From positions 1,533,501-1,597,500 of the forward strand of contig JABTUA010000002.1 of NCBI GenBank assembly GCA_015075635.1: a DNA stretch of 64,000 bases, read 5' to 3'. The notes beneath the pieces are model-generated. The model saw only the letters and a program-made list of their open reading frames with translations. It was not told the DNA's origin and searched no databases. Source of the stretch: Polyangiaceae bacterium. Its GTDB lineage: Bacteria > Myxococcota_A > Polyangia > Polyangiales > Polyangiaceae. Position numbers and translations under genes: made by a program. Of the stretch, positions 8,084-17,161 are shown piece after piece. How positions within the stretch are numbered: the first letter of the stretch is position 1; the number at the start of each line of letters is the position of its first letter.

Positions 8084-9559
8084 ATGCCGTCGAAGGTCCT
8101 GCTCGTCTACCCACCTTCACGCACACAGAGCCACGAGGGGTGCCCCGGGGGCATGACCATGCTGGCCGCCGTGCTGGAGCGCGCGGGGCACGAGGTGCGC
8201 TTGCTGGACGCCAACGCCGCGGCGCGCAGGCGAAGCAGCGAGGACATCGCCCGCATCGCTCGCGAAGAACGCCCCGACGTGATCGGGATGACGTTGGTCA
8301 CGCCGATCGCGCGCGAGGCCTACCGACTCGTGTCCCTGCTCGGGGACAGCGGCGCGAAGCTGCTCGCCGGAGGTCCCCACGCCACGCTCCTGCCCGAAGA
8401 GCCCGTCGAGCACGGCTTCGACGCGACGGTCGTGGGCGAAGGCGAGCCGACCATCGTCGAGGCGGTCGAGGCGCTGGCCGGTCGGATGCCCAAGGACCAG
8501 GTCGCGGGCTGGGTGTACCGCGACGATTCGGGCGTGCTGCGCCACGGACCGCCGCGCGCGCCGGTCGCCGATCTCGACGCGCTCCCGCCGCCGGCCCGCC
8601 ACCTGGTGGACGCCCGCGAGTACGGCGGCCCCGACAACGCCGCGCTGCACATGAACCTGTTCTCGTCGCGGGGCTGCCCCGCGAAGTGCGCCTACTGCGC
8701 CGGCGGGCTGTTCGGCCGTCGCTTCCGCTTCCGCTCGGCGGCCAGCGTGCTCGGCGAGATGGCCGAAGTGCACGCGCGCTTCGGCACCCGTCACTTCCAC
8801 TTCATGGATGACGCCATGACGGTGAACCGCGAGCGCATGCTCGCCATCTGCGAGGGCCTGGAGACTAACGGGCTCGGCCTGACCTGGAGCATGATGACCC
8901 GCGTCGATCGCGTGGACGAGGCGCTCCTCCTCACGTTGCGCCGCGCCGGCTGCGTTCAAATCGACTACGGCATCGAGAGCGGACACCCCGAGACCCTGAA
9001 GCGCATCCACAAGCCGCACGACGTGGCCCGTGCCCGGCGCATCGTGGAGGCGACGGCGGCGGCCGGGATCCGACCGTACGTGTTCTTCATCCTCGGCTTC
9101 CCCTGGGACACGTTGCAGTCGATCGACGAGACCCAGAGGCTGATGGCCGAGCTCGCGCCCTACGTGGCGCGCTTTCACCCGGCCATCGCTTCGATCTTGA
9201 TCCCGTTCCCGGGCACCGAGATCTACGAGCGCTACAAGGACCAGTTCGGCCTGACGGACTGGTGGCTGAGCAAGGAACGCAGCTTCGACGCCCCGGACCG
9301 GGGGCGCCACGCCCACTACCAGACGCAGCTCTTCAGCCGCGGGGCGGTGCTGGACGCCGACTTCTTCCACTACTCGCCGGAGGTGCGGCGCAAGATCGAG
9401 GACGTGTTCGAGTTCATGTGGCTGCACGACCTCAGGCGGAGCTCGCGCGCCGCGCGCCTGGCCAAACGCCTGCTGTTCCAGGCCTCGCGCTCCCTCTGGG
9501 CGCTCTCCCCCGCGCTCGAGCAGCGAGCGTTCGGCATCTTGCGCCCCCAAACCGCGTAG
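8084..9559 (+). CDS. Cobalamin-binding radical SAM protein
   Basis: A 491-residue protein. Residues 1-140 form a B12-binding-type Rossmann domain (KVLLVYPPS, GGPHATLLPEE, VVGEGEPTI). The radical SAM core follows with the cluster motif GCPAKCAYC (CxxxCxxC) and later IDYGIESG and FFILGFPWDT. Such proteins are often methyltransferases or ring-modifying enzymes in lipid, cofactor or natural-product pathways, but the substrate cannot be told here. I chose the ATG at 8084 because the Rossmann strand begins right after it; the ORF opens at 8030. No biosynthetic cluster surrounds it. Confidence 0.88.
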   Translation: MPSKVLLVYPPSRTQSHEGCPGGMTMLAAVLERAGHEVRLLDANAAARRRSSEDIARIAREERPDVIGMTLVTPIAREAYRLVSLLGDSGAKLLAGGPHATLLPEEPVEHGFDATVVGEGEPTIVEAVEALAGRMPKDQVAGWVYRDDSGVLRHGPPRAPVADLDALPPPARHLVDAREYGGPDNAALHMNLFSSRGCPAKCAYCAGGLFGRRFRFRSAASVLGEMAEVHARFGTRHFHFMDDAMTVNRERMLAICEGLETNGLGLTWSMMTRVDRVDEALLLTLRRAGCVQIDYGIESGHPETLKRIHKPHDVARARRIVEATAAAGIRPYVFFILGFPWDTLQSIDETQRLMAELAPYVARFHPAIASILIPFPGTEIYERYKDQFGLTDWWLSKERSFDAPDRGRHAHYQTQLFSRGAVLDADFFHYSPEVRRKIEDVFEFMWLHDLRRSSRAARLAKRLLFQASRSLWALSPALEQRAFGILRPQTA

Positions 9560-9611
9560 CGCACGAAGAGCTGATCCGGTTGGCGATGTCGTCGGGCTCG
9601 GCCGACCGACC

Positions 9612-10202
9612 CTAGTCAGCCGATTCGCCGCGTGCCTCCTCGAGGAGTCGCTCCAGCGCCGGCAGCAAGTCCGCTCGATCCTCGGCCTCGTCCAACTGCC
9701 CCAGGAGCGCGCGGACGTAGCGGAGATCCATCGACTCGCCCGTCGCTCCCAGGACCGAGCGCACGTCTTCGAGATCGCGAGGACGACCGGCGAACAGCTT
9801 CGCGACCACGAGATCCTCGGGAGAGATGACGGGAACGGTCACGCCGCCGATGTCGATCAGCCTGGCCCGCTCCAGGAAGGTCAGCTCGAGCGAATCCCGG
9901 GCGACGACGAGATCGAGCGGCATTCGAGTCCGTTCGTGAAAGAGAGGAACGACCCGCGAACGTGTGAAGAACGCCTCGAGGTCATCGGTTCGCGAGCCGA
10001 AACCGCCCTTCAGCAGCGCGGCCACCAGCGGTCGGACTCTTTCCTGCTTCAGCGAAATGGTGACGTCGACGTCCAGCGTCATACGCGCGCTCCCGTAGAC
10101 GAGGGCGGCTTGAGCGCCGAACACGTACCAGCGGATCCTCCGGGGACCGAGGACCTTCTTCAGCGCCGCGAGGACCTCAACGCTTGCGGGCCGCCGCGGC
10201 AC
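9612..10202 (-). CDS. Nucleotidyltransferase, AbiEii-like/DUF6036-type
   Basis: About 196 residues from a GTG at 10202. The N-terminal part reads WYVFGAQAALVYGSARMTLDVDVTI, which is a minimal nucleotidyltransferase core in which Gly-Ala/Ser and the paired Asp residues (DVDV) would hold Mg2+. It continues with VPVISPEDLVVAKLFAGRPRDLEDV, typical of solitary transferases often paired with a small partner in toxin-antitoxin-like modules. The start overlaps the 3' end of the upstream small gene, which suggests coupling. No canonical ATG is available, so the start is uncertain. Confidence 0.7.
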   Translation of the reverse strand: MPRRPASVEVLAALKKVLGPRRIRWYVFGAQAALVYGSARMTLDVDVTISLKQERVRPLVAALLKGGFGSRTDDLEAFFTRSRVVPLFHERTRMPLDLVVARDSLELTFLERARLIDIGGVTVPVISPEDLVVAKLFAGRPRDLEDVRSVLGATGESMDLRYVRALLGQLDEAEDRADLLPALERLLEEARGESAD

Positions 10203-10401
10203 GTTCCAGACGCTCCGAGACTTGGATGTGACTCTCGACGTCGAGCGCGCGCTGCTCGTCGGTCGGCCATTCGGGGTGCAAGAGGAGCGCGTGACGGCGG
10301 AGGTCATCGGCCAGCCGAATTCGCTCCGCGGGGGTCAGGCCAGCCCAATACGTCACCTTGGACGCTCGCGCGTGGTCGTAGTCTCGCCGTGCAACGCGCA
10401 T
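10177..10401 (-). CDS. Small partner protein of the nucleotidyltransferase
   Basis: A 74-residue soluble protein rich in Arg and Ala (begins MRVARRDYDHARASKVTYWA). It precedes and overlaps the nucleotidyltransferase gene by 26 bases. This arrangement is like that of type II/IV toxin-antitoxin or AbiE-like pairs, where the first gene encodes an antitoxin or adaptor. I do not recognise a DNA-binding fold with certainty. The start is the ATG at 10401; the longer ORF to 10605 overlaps the divergent gene at 10455 and is rejected. Confidence 0.6.
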   Translation of the reverse strand: MRVARRDYDHARASKVTYWAGLTPAERIRLADDLRRHALLLHPEWPTDEQRALDVESHIQVSERLERAAAARKR

Positions 10402-10454
10402 CTCGATCACCTTAGCACGCCCGCGCCCCTGAACCGTTCTACCATGGCCGAGGC

Positions 10455-10841
10455 ATGACCTCCGCGTACACGCCGGACCTCCCGCCCGAGACCGCTCCAC
10501 CCGTCGTGCTCTGGGCGCGGATCTACGCGGGAGCGCTCGCGCTGGTGTACCTGCTCGTGGCCGCGCTCGGCGTGTTCGTGCTGGTGATGGGCGTCGCCGT
10601 CGCACCCGGCACGAAGGACGCTTTGCCTGCGACGCTGATGGGCATCATCTACCTGCTGCTCGGCATCGCCTTCGCGATCCCCACCACCTGGGGCGCGTTT
10701 GCCGGACGCAAGAAGTACGTCTGGTACTTGCACCTCGGGCTGATCTGCCTGGGCTTCACCAGCTGCGCGTGTTTGCCCGCGTGCATTCCGCTGATCATCT
10801 ACTGGCTCAAGCCCGAGACGAAGGCCTGGTACGGCGCCTGA
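10455..10841 (+). CDS. Small integral membrane protein, unknown
   Basis: A 128-residue protein with three predicted membrane segments, at about residues 20-48, 60-82 and 95-115 (the last rich in Cys: CLGFTSCACLPACIP). No enzymatic motif is seen. It stands alone between two minus-strand genes, and its 3' end is 7 bases from the stop of the convergent NuoM-like gene. Function unknown. Confidence 0.65.
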   Translation: MTSAYTPDLPPETAPPVVLWARIYAGALALVYLLVAALGVFVLVMGVAVAPGTKDALPATLMGIIYLLLGIAFAIPTTWGAFAGRKKYVWYLHLGLICLGFTSCACLPACIPLIIYWLKPETKAWYGA

Positions 10842-10848
10842 GCGCGCT

Positions 10849-12864
10849 CTAGCGCGAGCTCGCCAGCCGTTCCGGCGTTCCGCGCGGCGCTTGCACCACC
10901 TCCAGCGCGCCCGGCGGGTTGACCTGCTCGGCCTGGTCGAGGCAGCTCGAGTCGATGAGCCGGAGCAGCGGGCGCGGCCAGAGGCCGAGCACCACCAGCA
11001 AGATGGCCGCGGCCAGCGTGACGGACAGCTCGCGCTCTGCCGGGAGCGCCGCCGCAACGCGCGGGCCCGTATCGACGCCCAGGAAGGTGCGGCGGTAGGA
11101 GCGCACCGCCGCCGCCGCGAGCAGCACCAGCGCGAAGGCCTCGACCAGAGCCACGGCGCGCAGCGTGGGCAGCCCGCCGAACAGCGCGGAGATCGCCCCG
11201 GCGAACGCCAGCGTACCGGGCCCGAGGGCCGCCCCCAGCCAGGCCACGGCGCCGAGCGCCGCGAGCATGGGCGAACCGCGCGCGATGCGACCGGCGAGCG
11301 AGCTGCCGTCGGGCGCCCGCGCCATCCCGAGCACGCCGAGCAGGAGCGCGAGCGTGAGCGCCCGACCGAGCGCCAGGAGCAGCGCGCCCTGCAACCCCGC
11401 CGCCGTGAGCGCGGCGCTCCCGAGCAAGAGCACGCCCGCAGTCGCCGAGAGCGCGTGCGCGGCGAAGCGGCGCGGCTCGTCAGAGACCAGCGCCACCAGC
11501 GACGCGTACAGCGTGCCGAGCAGACCGAACACCGCCACCGCGAGCGATGCCCAACGCGCGCCGTCGGGCAGCGCCGGGAAGCCGATGCGGCAGAGCGCGT
11601 AGACGCCCAAGAGCGTCACGCCGCCCCCGATCAAGAGCGCCAGGAAGGTCGGAGCTCGAGCCGTGACCGCGGCGAGCCAGCCCCCGAACGGAGCTGCGCC
11701 GAGCGTGAGCGCCGCGCCGAGGAACAAGCAGACGTACACGACCTTGGTCGGGTGGGCGCCGAGCAGCGCGCTCTGCCGCGGGACGAAGCCACCGTGCGCC
11801 AGCTCGGTGAGTGAGAACACGCGCGGCGCCGGCGCACCGTCGAGCAGGTAGGCCGCGCTGGCCGTCCCCGAGAGCTGCCAGACGGCGAACGCGACCAGCA
11901 AGAAACCCAGCCCCAGCGCGATGGCGGTGCCGCGGCCCAGGCGAGCATCACCCGTGCGGGCGAGCGCCACCGACGAGGCGACGACCACCAGCAGCCAGAA
12001 CACCAGCATCAAGCCGAGGTCCAGCGAGACGAAGGCGCCAGCGAGCCCCGCGTCGATCAGCAGCGCGAACCCGCCGAAGCGCGCAGCCTGGTCCCCTTCG
12101 GCCAGCAGCGCGGCGAGCAGACCGAGCAACGACACGCACAGGGTCAGGACCAGTGTGGTGCCGTCCACGCCCAGGTAATATTCGACGCCCAGGCTGCGCA
12201 TGAGCGGCATCCGCTCGACGAGCTGCGCGCCTTCACTGCCGGCAAATCGCGTGTGCAGCACGTCGAAGCGCGACACCGCCCAGGCCAGGAGCCCGAGCTG
12301 AACGGCCGTCGCTCCCACCCACAGCGCGCGCCCGGCCCCCGGACGCGGCTCGCGGCCCCGCAGGCCGAACAGGATCAGCGCGCCGAGCAGCGGCACGAGC
12401 CAGGCGAGAGACAGCAGGCGTCCGCTCGGCCCGACCTCGGCACCTGGCAGGGCGGCATGGAAGCCCGCCGCGATCGGCGCGCCGCCCTCGGGCGTGACCA
12501 GGACGTGGCCGTACACCTCGTGAAAGCGCCGGCCTCGGACCGGGTTCAGCTCGATCTCGACTTCGCGCGGTTGTCCGGGCTCGAGCCTCACCGTCTTGTC
12601 GGCGCCGACGAACCTCACGCTCAGCCCGACGGGCAGGCGCGGATCGGTGTCCGAGCCCTCGCGCAGCGCGACCTCCACGCTGGTCGGCTCGGCGCCGCGG
12701 TTCTCCACCACGAGCTTCGCGCTGAAGCTGCCGCCCTTGGCCGCCAGCTCGAGGGGCAGCTTGCCCGCGGCAGCGCGCACCTCGATGGGCGCTGCCCGAG
12801 CCACGGTCGGCAGGCCGACGAGGACGCCGACCAGCCAACACAGCGCGATGAGCCAGCGCTTCAC
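10849..12864 (-). CDS. NuoM/antiporter-like membrane subunit with N-terminal exported domain
   Basis: A 671-residue protein. Residues 1-25 look like a signal peptide, residues ~26-160 form a beta-rich Ig-like extracytoplasmic domain (VVENRGAEPTSVEVAL), and from ~165 there are many membrane helices resembling the NuoM/Mrp antiporter family. The stretch from AAPFGGWLAAVTARAPTF to GVYALCRIGFPALP aligns with the NuoM region that normally reads PFHTWLPDAH...; the usual channel Lys there and the Glu of the FFE motif (here VFWLLVV) appear to be replaced. The GTG at 12864 overlaps the NuoL-like stop (GTGA), so translation is coupled. It is last in a three-gene set and may be structural rather than pumping. 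Confidence 0.7.
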   Translation of the reverse strand: MKRWLIALCWLVGVLVGLPTVARAAPIEVRAAAGKLPLELAAKGGSFSAKLVVENRGAEPTSVEVALREGSDTDPRLPVGLSVRFVGADKTVRLEPGQPREVEIELNPVRGRRFHEVYGHVLVTPEGGAPIAAGFHAALPGAEVGPSGRLLSLAWLVPLLGALILFGLRGREPRPGAGRALWVGATAVQLGLLAWAVSRFDVLHTRFAGSEGAQLVERMPLMRSLGVEYYLGVDGTTLVLTLCVSLLGLLAALLAEGDQAARFGGFALLIDAGLAGAFVSLDLGLMLVFWLLVVVASSVALARTGDARLGRGTAIALGLGFLLVAFAVWQLSGTASAAYLLDGAPAPRVFSLTELAHGGFVPRQSALLGAHPTKVVYVCLFLGAALTLGAAPFGGWLAAVTARAPTFLALLIGGGVTLLGVYALCRIGFPALPDGARWASLAVAVFGLLGTLYASLVALVSDEPRRFAAHALSATAGVLLLGSAALTAAGLQGALLLALGRALTLALLLGVLGMARAPDGSSLAGRIARGSPMLAALGAVAWLGAALGPGTLAFAGAISALFGGLPTLRAVALVEAFALVLLAAAAVRSYRRTFLGVDTGPRVAAALPAERELSVTLAAAILLVVLGLWPRPLLRLIDSSCLDQAEQVNPPGALEVVQAPRGTPERLASSR

Positions 12865-15200
12865 GAGCGCTCCTCCGGCTTGGGCTTCTTCTTCTTCTTT
12901 GGTTTCGCTGCGTCGGCCACGGGCTCGTCGGCCTCGGGCGCCTCGGGCTCCGGCTCCGTCGCAGGTAGCGCCGCAGCCGGCGCTCCGACGAGCAGCAGCT
13001 CCAGCGCGCCGTCGAAGCGCTGCACCAAACGCCCGACCGCGAGCGCCGGCGCGAGCAGGACCGCATCGAACAGCTCGCGCGGGGCGCCGAGCTGGCCCGC
13101 GAGCACCCGGCTCGACTCGGCCTTCGCCCAGTCCTTGTCCCGCGAGGCGCCATATCGCGCGCGGGCGAGCGCGAAGCCCACGAGCGCCGCCACGAAAGCC
13201 AGGGCAGCGACGCCCAGGCGCACGCTGCGCTCCAAGGGGACACCGCGCGAGTCCGCTGCAACCGTCGATGCCAGCCAACCCTCGAGCAGGCTCGGCGCGC
13301 CTTCGCCGATGACCGCGCGCGCATAGCCGAGCGCGCCGACCACGAGCGCCGCCAGCGCGAGCGCCTGTGCCGCCGACTCGAAGCGCAGCTCGGCGGGCTT
13401 GGCGCTGGCCTTGCCCGCGACGAGCAGGAAGACCAGCCGCCAGACCGCGAACGCGAGCAGACCGCTCGACACCGCGGCCACGAGCAGCACCGCGTAGCCG
13501 AGCGAAGAGCCGGCGGAAGCGGACGCCGCCAGCGCTCCGTCGCGCGCCCAGAACGCTCCGACCCCGGGCAGCGGCGCGCCGGCCAGCGCGAGCGCCGCCA
13601 GGAGCGGCGCGCGGCGCCCGGCCCAGCGTCCCGCGAGCTCGCGGAGATCGCCCTCGTCCGCGGCAACTGCGGTCGCGAGCGAGAGCACGGCGAGCGCCGT
13701 CACGCTGAGCCCGACCACGGCCGCGGAGTGCGCGCCGAGCGCCGCTGCCGCCGTGCACAGGCCCGCGTTGGCGACGGCTACGAGCACGAGCGATGCGCGG
13801 AGGTCGAAGCCGTGAGCAGCCCGCGCCGCGGCCCAGAGCGCCGCCAGCGCTGCGACCAGCGCGAGGCCGGTCGACGTGCCCGGCACGAACGCCATGAGGA
13901 AGTCCAGGCGCGCCAGCACCGCGACGCCCGCGCAGAGCTCCATCCCTCCGCCGAGCACCGCGAGCGCCACCGCGCCGCTCCCGGCGGCGGCCCGCTGCGT
14001 GAGCGCGAACGCCGCGGAGAGCGCGCGCAAGAGCACGAACAGCGAGAGCAGCCCAGCTACCAGCCCGAGCAGCGGCTGCCCCAGGAGCTGCCGCTTGGTC
14101 AGCGCGGCGCGCAGCGGGAATGCGCCGCTCCCGTCGCGAATCGCCAGCTGATCGCGCATCTCGCGCACCACCGTGGTGGCCCCGGCGACCGTGATCAGCG
14201 TCTCGAGCCCGGTGCCGATGCGGGTCTTCTCGACCAGGAGATCGTGCGTGCCCGGCCCGGTCCTGACCTCGATGTCGTGCAGCGCGACCGGCAGAGGCAG
14301 GCGCGAGAACGGCGAGCGCGCGACCTCGCGACACGGCCTTCCGCTGGTGCCCACGCCACCGCGCTTGCCGTCCGCGTCGCTCGCGCACAGCTCGGCGCCG
14401 CCGATCAGCAGCGTGGCCCCGGGCAGCGCCGCCATGCTGATGGACCCGAAGGCGTCCTTCACCGCGCGGCCGCGCTCCTTATCCGCAGTGGGCGGCGGCA
14501 CGTCGCCGACCTGCACCGCCACGAGCCGCGCCCGGAAGTCGGGCACGTAGTCGCCGTCGCCCGTCCAGCTGCCGGACAGGCCCCACAGGAGCGCCGCGGC
14601 CGCGCCGACCAGGGCTGCGTCGCCGATACGGGACAGCACGAAGCCCCGCGCCGCGCGCGCGGCGCCTCCGGCGGACGCGAGCAACAGCGCGCCGACGCCG
14701 CTCAGCACCGAGCCGGCGGCGACCAGCACGAGGTCGTCGCCCAGCACCAGGCACAGCCCGCCCGAGAGCGCGAGACCGACGCCCGCGCTCAGGCGGCGCT
14801 CGTGCTCGGCAGGCTCGCGCCCCGCGAGCACCACCCCGACCACCGCCGCGAGGCAGAGCGCGAGCGCCAGGCACAGCGTGCTCGGCTCGGCGGAGAAGGT
14901 GAAGCTCGTGTCGAGCGAGCCGATGCGCTGCATGCCCCAGGCGTGCGACACGAGCTGGCGCTGGTCCCCCGGCAGGCCGAGCAGCACCACCAGGTGAAAA
15001 CCGATCAGGCCGAGCGCGCTCAGCCCGGCGAGCAGCGCGACGAAGCGCGGCCGGAAGCTCTTCGGCAGCTGGCTGTCGTCTCCGCCGCCGATGTAGCCAC
15101 CGATGCCGGAGTAGATCGCGGCCACGAGTGGCAAGAGCGGCGCCAGCCACAAGGCCACCGCGAGCTCGAAGGATTGGAGCGAGCCGGAGTACTCGGGCAT
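12861..15200 (-). CDS. NuoL-like membrane subunit, divergent
   Basis: A 779-residue protein with about 15 hydrophobic segments. Weak but ordered similarity to NuoL/ND5 is visible, for example FVLSRIGDAALVGAAAALLW against the NuoL VNRIGD helix, and the long C-terminal extension with a Lys/Glu/Pro-rich tail. The hallmark NuoL stretch [26 protein letters not shown] is not found. A hydrophilic insertion of roughly 110 residues (about 230-340) sits near where it would be. The Glu of transmembrane helix 5 is also not apparent. The ATG at 15200 follows the NuoH-like gene by 43 bases. The family call rests on context plus limited motif similarity. Confidence 0.6.
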   Translation of the reverse strand: MPEYSGSLQSFELAVALWLAPLLPLVAAIYSGIGGYIGGGDDSQLPKSFRPRFVALLAGLSALGLIGFHLVVLLGLPGDQRQLVSHAWGMQRIGSLDTSFTFSAEPSTLCLALALCLAAVVGVVLAGREPAEHERRLSAGVGLALSGGLCLVLGDDLVLVAAGSVLSGVGALLLASAGGAARAARGFVLSRIGDAALVGAAAALLWGLSGSWTGDGDYVPDFRARLVAVQVGDVPPPTADKERGRAVKDAFGSISMAALPGATLLIGGAELCASDADGKRGGVGTSGRPCREVARSPFSRLPLPVALHDIEVRTGPGTHDLLVEKTRIGTGLETLITVAGATTVVREMRDQLAIRDGSGAFPLRAALTKRQLLGQPLLGLVAGLLSLFVLLRALSAAFALTQRAAAGSGAVALAVLGGGMELCAGVAVLARLDFLMAFVPGTSTGLALVAALAALWAAARAAHGFDLRASLVLVAVANAGLCTAAAALGAHSAAVVGLSVTALAVLSLATAVAADEGDLRELAGRWAGRRAPLLAALALAGAPLPGVGAFWARDGALAASASAGSSLGYAVLLVAAVSSGLLAFAVWRLVFLLVAGKASAKPAELRFESAAQALALAALVVGALGYARAVIGEGAPSLLEGWLASTVAADSRGVPLERSVRLGVAALAFVAALVGFALARARYGASRDKDWAKAESSRVLAGQLGAPRELFDAVLLAPALAVGRLVQRFDGALELLLVGAPAAALPATEPEPEAPEADEPVADAAKPKKKKKPKPEERS

Positions 15201-15243
15201 GAGCCGCGCGGCACGCTAACCGCGGGCGTTCGCCTTATCAAGC

Positions 15244-17118
15244 TCACAACCAGGGATTCACGTGCATGGGCGCGCTCGGTGCGCGCACGTGGCCGCTCAC
15301 GGCGCGCGCGAACTTGAGGACGGCCCCCACCGCCAGCCCGAACAGCACGTACCCCAAGACCGGGTCCACGGCACGCCACGCGGGACTCTCGCGCCACGAG
15401 GCCCACGCCGCGCTACCCGCCAAGGTGAAGAGCGCGGCAGGCGCCACGTAGCGGAACAACACACCAATCATCTGGTCGGTGTGGACCCGCGGCAGCGCCC
15501 AGCGCAGCGCCACCACCATTCCGACCACGCCCCAGCACTTGACCTGAAGCAGGAGCGCGCCGAGCGCGGGCCAGAGGACTCCGCCCGGGGCCGGCGGGTG
15601 GGGCAGCTTCCAGCCGCCCAGAAACAGCATCGCGGTGAGGGTGCCCACCACGAGCAGGTGCCCCCACTCGACGTAGAACATCAAGCCGCCGCGCGCCCCG
15701 GGTTCGTCCAGGTCGGCCTCGGGCAGGCGCTGCTTGGGACGGCGGGCCTCAGGAAAGGAGGCGAACAGGATCAGCCAGAACGCCAGGAACAACGCCGGGT
15801 TCCGGAACGCATTCCAGCTCCACGGTGTCACGCCCTGCCCGTGCACGATGTCGCCCAAGCGCACGCTCCCGGTGGCGAGCACCACGCAACCGAGCCCCAC
15901 CATCACCGGCAGCTGGAGCGCCAGCGTAGCCAGCGCGCCCTTCAAGCCGGCGCCGATGGACCAGTGCCCCTTGGCGTGCCAACCGGCGTTCATCAGCGCA
16001 ACCACCACGAGCAGCGTGAGACTCGAGCCCGCAGCGATGGCGAAGTCGAGGTCCACGCTCACCAGCGGCTTGCCGAACGCGATCGTGGTCGCACCCGCGC
16101 TCGTGGCCAGGAACAGCACGTAGGGCAAGAGCCGCACGAACAGCGGCTCGCCCGCGGGCGTGACTTCGTCCGCGATCGAAGCCTGTACGACGGACCACAG
16201 CCGCCGCGGCCGGTTGCCCAGCGTCTTCTTGGTGGACAGGCGCTCGCGCAGGCGCGCGGCCACGCGCCGCTCGATCCAGCCGAGCATCCGCGCCACTGGA
16301 GCGAGCCAGAGCGCGAACAGCATCACCACGACGCCGATCAGCACTCCGCTCAGCGCCAGCTCCTTGGGCGCGCGCTCGCGGAAGCCCTGCACGTCCACGC
16401 TGCGCTCGATGGGCTCCTTCAAGCGGCCGCGCGCCAGCGTGAAGGTCGCGCTGCGATCTCCCGCGAAGGTGAAGTCGCTCGGCGAGCGCGCGTTCACGCC
16501 GTCCACGGCCACGATCGCGTCCGACGCCAGGATCCCCGCGCGCTCGGCGCGGCTCCCGGGCAACACCGCGGTGACGACGAACGGCGGCAGCGCGGCCTTC
16601 GGGTCGATCGACACGCCGATGAAGTCGAGCGCGCGCCGCGACTCGGCCTCGCGCGCCCGCGCCAGCTCGGTCGGCACCGCGGGTCCCTGCACGTCGAGCA
16701 CCACGTTGGGCACGACACCGGTGATGGGCGGCGCGCCGGTGGTCCGGGCCGCAAACGCCACGGTCACCTCGCCGCGGAAGGTGGTGTGGTCGGCGCCGTC
16801 GCCCTTGCCGCACAGGTCACCTTGCAGCTGCTCGGTCAGGAGCAACGACACGCGATTCGCGGACGTGCTGACCGCGGGCACCACGATCTCGACGCCCCTC
16901 TGCGGCTCCTGCCCCGGTCGGTGGAGGTCGCCCTTGAAGCTCAAGGTCGCGGCCTTGCCCTCCGGAAACCCGGAGCCGATGACCTCCAGCCGGTCGCCGA
17001 TCTCCGCCTCCCGCGGCGAGAAGTCCACGGCCGAGACCAGCGCCGCGGGTTGCTCGAAGCTGCACCCCGCGAGCGCCACGAGCGTCACGACCACCGCGAG
17101 GGGTTTGCCCGGGCGCAT
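15244..17118 (-). CDS. NuoH-like subunit fused to lipoprotein IPT/PDZ-type domains
   Basis: A 624-residue fusion. Residues 1-19 are a lipoprotein signal (VALAGC, Cys19). Residues ~30-130 look like an IPT/TIG-type Ig fold (DFSPREAEIGDRLEVIGSGFP). Residues ~165-240 form a PDZ-like domain (VTAVLPGSRAERAGILASD). From ~255 the protein is NuoH/ND1-like: WIERRVAARLRERL with a following QASIADEVTP, MFYVEWGHLLVVGTL with LFLGGWKLP, and ALPRVHTDQM. These are the conserved landmarks of subunit H, although the acidic quinone-loop residues are reduced. It leads the three-gene set. An anchored periplasmic part on NuoH is not part of standard complex I. Confidence 0.78.
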   Translation of the reverse strand: MRPGKPLAVVVTLVALAGCSFEQPAALVSAVDFSPREAEIGDRLEVIGSGFPEGKAATLSFKGDLHRPGQEPQRGVEIVVPAVSTSANRVSLLLTEQLQGDLCGKGDGADHTTFRGEVTVAFAARTTGAPPITGVVPNVVLDVQGPAVPTELARAREAESRRALDFIGVSIDPKAALPPFVVTAVLPGSRAERAGILASDAIVAVDGVNARSPSDFTFAGDRSATFTLARGRLKEPIERSVDVQGFRERAPKELALSGVLIGVVVMLFALWLAPVARMLGWIERRVAARLRERLSTKKTLGNRPRRLWSVVQASIADEVTPAGEPLFVRLLPYVLFLATSAGATTIAFGKPLVSVDLDFAIAAGSSLTLLVVVALMNAGWHAKGHWSIGAGLKGALATLALQLPVMVGLGCVVLATGSVRLGDIVHGQGVTPWSWNAFRNPALFLAFWLILFASFPEARRPKQRLPEADLDEPGARGGLMFYVEWGHLLVVGTLTAMLFLGGWKLPHPPAPGGVLWPALGALLLQVKCWGVVGMVVALRWALPRVHTDQMIGVLFRYVAPAALFTLAGSAAWASWRESPAWRAVDPVLGYVLFGLAVGAVLKFARAVSGHVRAPSAPMHVNPWL

Positions 17119-17161
17119 GCCCCGTGCCTTATCAGAGCCCTAGAGCTCAGGCGAAAAAGCG

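Noticed and set aside
10177..10605. 142-residue ORF including the small transferase partner
   Set aside because: The first 68 codons overlap the divergent membrane protein gene and look non-coding; the ATG at 10401 is preferred.
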